Assembly (NCBI RefSeq): GCF_014773395.1
Contig: NZ_JACXAF010000004.1
Span: 62,001 to 126,000, forward strand
From: Neiella litorisoli
GTDB lineage: Bacteria; Pseudomonadota; Gammaproteobacteria; Enterobacterales; Neiellaceae
Length of the DNA: 64,000 bases
Reading direction: 5' to 3'
Shown here one piece after another: positions 60,452-64,000 of this stretch. The notes beneath the pieces are model-generated. The model was not told the DNA's origin and ran no database searches. It saw nothing but the letters and a program-made list of their open reading frames with translations. The position numbers and the translations under genes are program-made. How positions within the stretch are numbered: position 1 is the stretch's first letter; each line of letters starts with the position of its first letter.

Positions 60452-61169
60452 TTAATACTTCAGACGTTGATAGGCTTCGCGGTTGCCCGCCTTTTGCGCC
60501 ATGTCCATACCGAGTTGCTGCAATCGGGCCGATAGCGGCCGGCTTTGTTGGCGCTGCAGCAGTAACTGCAGTCCTTTGTCCCATTGCTTCAGGGAGTCCA
60601 ACGTGAGCAGCCAGACATATAAATTTTGTTCATCATCAGGTTGATAGCGCACCGACAGCTCAAATTGCTCGGCTGCCTCTTTGGTTTTGCCCTGACGGAT
60701 TAAATGGAGGCCATAGGAATAGCGAATAGTGGCGTCTTTGGGCAGATTCCGCACCGCCAGCTCATAGAATTGCTGCGCTTTTTGCGGCTGCATGGTGGCG
60801 CGATAAATGTCGGTCAGATTGATGTAGGACGCGGAGAAATAGGGATCAATGCTGATAGCAGTGATGTATTGCTGCTCAGCCTTGTCCAGTTCGCCGCGGC
60901 GCATGTGCAGCAAGCCCTGATTGGCCCGCCCTTCGCCGCGCCAAGATGACAGTTCATTGGCTTTAATCAGCTCAGCAAAAGCGCGGTTAAAGGCCGCAGA
61001 TAGGGCGGCATCAACAGGCGCATCAGCCAGCGCATCAGCAGCGGCGACTCGGACCGCTCTGAGTTCATCGGTTAACAATGGCGCAATCAGTTTGGCCCGA
61101 GCGGCAGGCTCTATGGCTTTGCTCGCCTCACTCACGGCGATCCGAATTAGCGCTTCATCACTACTCACA
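60452..61169 (-). pseudogene. C-terminal fragment of a HEAT/TPR protein (multiheme cytochrome-TPR type)
   Basis: About 240 real residues. SDEALIRIAVSEASKAI and LLTDELRAVRVAAADAL are HEAT-like repeats; GRANQGLLHMRRGELDKAEQQYITAISIDPYFSASYINLTDIYR and the next two units are TPRs. This order, HEAT then TPR at the C-terminus, is that of large periplasmic multiheme cytochrome-TPR proteins whose heme-binding part is N-terminal; nothing of that part is here. The open frame runs on to an ATG at 61273, but those extra codons are the antisense of the acetate kinase fragment. Together with the 5'-less ackA this marks a break at about 61,170. The normal stop and a strong terminator show that the 3' end is intact. 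Confidence 0.65.
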
Positions 61170-61724
61170 AACGGCGCCAGCATCTGCGCCATGGTCGATG
61201 GTAAATCAGTCGACACCTCCATGGGCTTTACCCCGCTCGCCGGTTTGATGATGGGCACCCGCTGTGGCGACATTGACCCTGCCCTGCCGAGCTACTTAGA
61301 AAAAGCCACCGGCCAAAGTACCCAGGAAGTTGTCACCATGATGAACAAAGAGTCTGGTTTCCTTGGTATTTCCAAAGCATCGAATGACTTCCGTGCTGTC
61401 CACGAGCTATCAGAGCAAGGGTGTGAGCAAGCCAAACTGGCACTGAAAATGTTTGCCAATCGGGTGATCGCCACCATCGGCTCCTACGCCGCCACATTAA
61501 ACGGTGTCGATGTCATTACCTTTACCGGCGGTATTGGTGAGAACTCCGATTACTTACGCCGCACCGTGTGCGAAAACTTAACTTACCTCGGGGTTGAGTT
61601 AGTTGCTGACAGCGCGCAAAAAGTCGGCCGGATCAGCACCGAGCAAAGCCGAGTTGTGGTCAAAGTCATAAACACCGATGAAGAGTTAATGATTGCCCGC
61701 GACTCCTATCGGTTGGCGTCTTAA
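61170..61724 (+). pseudogene. ackA: Acetate kinase, C-terminal part only
   Basis: About 185 residues that match acetate kinase from NGASICAMVDGKSVDTSMGF onward: FTPLAGLMMGTRCGDIDPA, NKESGFLGISKASNDFR, DVITFTGGIGENSDYLRR, and NTDEELMIARDSYRLA. A full enzyme has about 400 residues; the first half, with the N-terminal phosphate-binding strand and early active-site residues, is missing. In front of NGAS the frame changes to the antisense of a HEAT/TPR gene. If the joint is real the kinase is dead; if it is a misjoin the full gene exists. In BMC operons acetate kinase recovers ATP from the acyl phosphate. The next gene starts 20 bp on. Confidence 0.85.
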
Positions 61725-61744
61725 TTCAATTTCGGAGCAATCCC

Positions 61745-62296
61745 ATGACAAACTCAATTGGCTGCATCGAACTGAGCTCCATTGCCGTTGGCTACGCAGT
61801 TGCCGATGCCATGGTCAAGGCGGCCAGCATTGACATCATTTGGAATGAGATTCAATGCCCCGGTCGGCTGATGCTGATGATCCTTGGCGACACCGCCTCG
61901 GTTCATGCCGCCATTGAAGTTGGCGCCAGCAAAGGCCGCGCAAGAGTGGTTGATTCGCTGGTGTTATCGCGCGTCCACCCCGATGTCCTCGCCGCCATTC
62001 GTAAACGTAAAGCGGCGAAAGCCGCCGAGGCATTGGGCGTGGTTGAGGCACTGACTTTATCATCGGCGATTCAAGTGGCCGATAGCATCGCCAAGTCCAG
62101 CAGCGTCAATATCATCAACTTCAATGCCTCTATTGGCATTGCTGGTAAAGGCGTGGTGATGTTTTGTGGTGACACCGCGTCGGTGTCATCAGCCATCGAG
62201 ATTGCTGACAAGTACGCTGCAACACGCGGCTGCACCATTCACTCGGCGTTTATCCCTAATCCGAGTGAGCAGCTGCTGGCTCGTAAGCGGCTGTGA
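61745..62296 (+). CDS. BMC shell protein, PduT-like (tandem BMC domains)
   Basis: A 183-residue shell protein with two BMC domains (about 3-88 and 95-180) that forms trimers in the microcompartment facets. IGCIELSSIAVGYAVADAMVKA starts the first domain and GVVEALTLSSAIQVADSIAKS the second. The cysteine at position 38 in EIQCPGRLM is in the place of PduT Cys38, which binds a 4Fe-4S cluster at the trimer centre and may pass electrons across the shell. GGAG precedes the ATG. It is followed by a PduS/RnfC-like gene, its usual partner. Confidence 0.9.
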   Translation: MTNSIGCIELSSIAVGYAVADAMVKAASIDIIWNEIQCPGRLMLMILGDTASVHAAIEVGASKGRARVVDSLVLSRVHPDVLAAIRKRKAAKAAEALGVVEALTLSSAIQVADSIAKSSSVNIINFNASIGIAGKGVVMFCGDTASVSSAIEIADKYAATRGCTIHSAFIPNPSEQLLARKRL

Positions 62297-62343
62297 GCGG
62301 CCAGCTCTAGCAAACAACATCAACAATGTGGAGTGGTTCCAAC

Positions 62344-63693
62344 ATGGAACAACAGCAACTATTAGATTTAGTGCGCCAAGGTGGCGTCGTTGGTGAGGGT
62401 GGCGCCGGCTTTCCGGCGCATGTGAAATATGATGCTCAGGTTGACACCGTGATCGCCAATGGCTGCGAGTGTGAACCTTTGTTGTATTCAGATCAGCATA
62501 TTATGGCCAATCATGCCGCCGAAATTGTCAGTGCCATGAAAGCCATCATCAAGGCGACTGGTGCTTCACGCGGTGCTATTGGCATTAAAGCCAAGTATTC
62601 GCAAATTGGTCAGCTGTTCGAAGCGGCAACGCAAGACAGTAATATTGATGTCTTTCGGATGGATAACTTCTACCCTGCTGGCGATGAACAAATTTTAGTT
62701 CACGAAGTCACCGGCCAAAGTATCCCGCCGCTGGGCTTACCCAAAGATGTCGGCGCAGTGGTGGCCAACGTTGCCACCTTGCTGGCGGTCAACAATGCCA
62801 TTAATGGCCAACCTGTGACCCATAAAATTGTCACCGTCACAGGCTCTGTAGCCAAACCATCGGTGATCCGTGTCCCTATTGGCACTTCAGTCAGAGCTTG
62901 CGTTGCAGCCTGTGGCAATGAAACCGTTGATGATCCTGTGTATGTCATGGGCGGTCCAATGATGGGTAAAGTCATTGATGATCAACAGGTGTTTGATGAG
63001 ACGGTGATCAGCAAAACCAGCGGCGCCATTATTGTGCTGCCGCGGGGTCATGTTATCCATCAAGCAGCAACTTTACCCGAAGCAATTATTCAAAAAAGGG
63101 CAGCCACTTCGTGCATCCAATGCCGTGCTTGTACCGAATTATGCCCGCGCTATTTGATTGGTCAGGAATTCAAGCCTCATGAAGTAATGCGAGCCCTGGG
63201 CGCAGGTGGAAGCAAACCGGAAAGCATCAAACAAGCCCAGTTGTGCAGCGAGTGCGGTGCCTGTGAAGCCTTTAGTTGCCCGATGGGCTTATCACCACGA
63301 CGGATCAATGGCTTGCTCAAGCAAAAATTCCGCGAGCACCGAATTCAGTATGACGGCTCTCGAGAGATTGTTGCCGAGCAAAGCCAATTTCGCGACTTCC
63401 GCAAGATCCCAACCTCGCGCTTAGCGATGAAGCTGGGCATACATCACTACATGGCGTTACATCCGGAATTTGTAGGCGACATCAGCCCTGCAACCGTCTC
63501 AATCCCGCTGCAACAACATATTGGCGCGCCGTCCATTGCCACGGTCCAAGTGGGTGATGAAGTCAATGAAGGAGATTGCATTGGCGTCACCCCAGAGGGC
63601 GCATTGGGCGCCATGATCCACGCCTCAATGAGCGGCAAAATCACTGCCGTGGGCACATCCATCACCATTCAAGGAGCTCGCCGTGAACACTAA
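62344..63693 (+). CDS. PduS/RnfC-like flavo-iron-sulfur protein of the BMC
   Basis: About 449 residues. VGEGGAGFPAHVKY is the flavin/NADH-binding block of RnfC and PduS; ANGCECEPLLYSD follows, then a SLBB-type domain, and two 4Fe-4S motifs CIQCRACTELCPR and CSECGACEAFSCP. PduS proteins reduce cobalamin in the propanediol-utilisation compartment, and RnfC-like forms act in NAD recycling. The C-terminal part with HMHAS-type lipoyl-like barrel sequence (GALGAMIHASMSGKITAVG) fits. ATG at 62344 has GGAG ten bases upstream; an earlier in-frame ATG at 62326 lies before that site. The next gene overlaps its 3' end. Confidence 0.9.
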   Translation: MEQQQLLDLVRQGGVVGEGGAGFPAHVKYDAQVDTVIANGCECEPLLYSDQHIMANHAAEIVSAMKAIIKATGASRGAIGIKAKYSQIGQLFEAATQDSNIDVFRMDNFYPAGDEQILVHEVTGQSIPPLGLPKDVGAVVANVATLLAVNNAINGQPVTHKIVTVTGSVAKPSVIRVPIGTSVRACVAACGNETVDDPVYVMGGPMMGKVIDDQQVFDETVISKTSGAIIVLPRGHVIHQAATLPEAIIQKRAATSCIQCRACTELCPRYLIGQEFKPHEVMRALGAGGSKPESIKQAQLCSECGACEAFSCPMGLSPRRINGLLKQKFREHRIQYDGSREIVAEQSQFRDFRKIPTSRLAMKLGIHHYMALHPEFVGDISPATVSIPLQQHIGAPSIATVQVGDEVNEGDCIGVTPEGALGAMIHASMSGKITAVGTSITIQGARREH

Positions 63694-64000
63694 TCTGCAA
63701 GCCGTCGGCATGATTGAATTTAATAGCATTGCAATGGGCATTGAAACGGCTGACCATATGCTGAAATCGGCCAGTGTTAATCCGCTGATGATGAAAACAA
63801 TCTGCCCCGGTAAATACTTGGTTGCGGTTCACGGTGACGTGTCGTCGGTGCAATCAGCAGTAGATGCTGGCCTAGAGCTAGCCCAAAGCGCCATGGTGGA
63901 TTATTTAGTGATCCCCAATATTGAGCCTGCGGTTGTATCCGCCATGTCAGGCACCAACGCCAGCGAGATCACCTCGACGCTCGGTATTATTGAAACCTTC
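63683..64000 (+). CDS. Second PduT-like BMC shell protein, 3' end cut by window
   Basis: A GTG at 63683 with AAGGAG six bases upstream overlaps the end of the preceding gene by 11 bp. The 106 visible codons read as a first BMC domain (VGMIEFNSIAMGIETADHML; KTICPGKYLVAVHGD; VDYLVIPNIEPAVV) and the start of a second (LGIIETF). It carries the same ICPGK cysteine motif as PduT, so there are two Fe-S-type trimers side by side. The rest of the gene and the operon lie outside the window. Confidence 0.88.
   Translation, partial: MNTNLQAVGMIEFNSIAMGIETADHMLKSASVNPLMMKTICPGKYLVAVHGDVSSVQSAVDAGLELAQSAMVDYLVIPNIEPAVVSAMSGTNASEITSTLGIIETF

Noticed and set aside
60921-61169. Upstream extension of the acetate kinase frame
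   Set aside because: These codons are alanine/serine-rich antisense of the HEAT/TPR gene and bear no similarity to the N-terminal half of acetate kinase.

Overview
The window looks like the chromosome of a marine, polysaccharide-degrading gammaproteobacterium of the Alteromonadales type. The grounds are the RecCBD, LldD, AldA and HutC-like proteins, which resemble their enterobacterial counterparts, together with a dense set of lipoprotein sulfatases, rhamnosidases and lyases typical of algal-polysaccharide degraders. No rRNA, tRNA, phage or insertion sequence was recognised, and the species cannot be fixed from this sequence alone.

Layout. (1) 1-12.3 kb is housekeeping: the end of a periplasmic binding protein, a HutC-like GntR regulator, a small membrane protein, an LdtD-type L,D-transpeptidase, and an overlapping recC-recB-recD operon on the minus strand. 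(2) 12.4-49.7 kb is a polysaccharide-utilisation region. It holds a GH78 alpha-L-rhamnosidase, two orphan periplasmic binding proteins, a YieH-like HAD phosphatase, an alginate/glucuronan-lyase-type protein, a BNR_4 beta-propeller with features of ulvan lyases, AldA lactaldehyde dehydrogenase, a double nucleoside-hydrolase-fold protein, a CBM-like protein, five S1 sulfatases, a GH43 protein, an alpha/beta-hydrolase, a GH2 enzyme, and three paralogous chemoreceptors lying among the sulfatases. A small integron-like cassette island (about 38.8-39.9 kb) and a TPR-TonB protein interrupt it. (3) 49.9-57.3 kb is the central metabolism of deoxysugars: a LysR regulator divergent from L-lactate dehydrogenase lldD, a fused rhamnulose-1-phosphate aldolase/short-chain dehydrogenase (RhaEW type), a 3.5-copy array of 301-bp tandem repeats, and a sugar/H+ symporter. 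(4) 57.6-61.2 kb is a second GH78 gene and the C-terminal part of a HEAT/TPR protein. (5) 61.2-64.0 kb is the start of a bacterial microcompartment (BMC) operon: a truncated acetate kinase, a PduT-like shell protein, a PduS/RnfC-like flavo-Fe-S protein and a second PduT-like shell protein that runs off the window.

How it fits together. Rhamnosidases, sulfatases, a uronate-type lyase, GH43 and GH2 suggest a sulfated polymer containing rhamnose, uronic acid and xylose, most simply ulvan. Rhamnose would be cleaved at the 1-phosphate stage by the RhaEW-type protein to DHAP and lactaldehyde. AldA or the SDR domain would oxidise lactaldehyde to lactate, and LldD would take lactate to pyruvate. The BMC genes hint at an alternative fermentative 1,2-propanediol route. 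Two FNR-like boxes ahead of the aldolase fusion would fit oxygen-dependent control. The substrate assignment is inference from gene content.

Points most worth a second look: chemoreceptors and orphan binding proteins embedded in the degradation locus; the exactly periodic 301-bp array; attC-like sites flanking small cassette genes without an integrase; and the joint at about 61,170, where a 5'-less ackA meets a 5'-less HEAT/TPR gene head to head, which is either a real rearrangement or an assembly misjoin.
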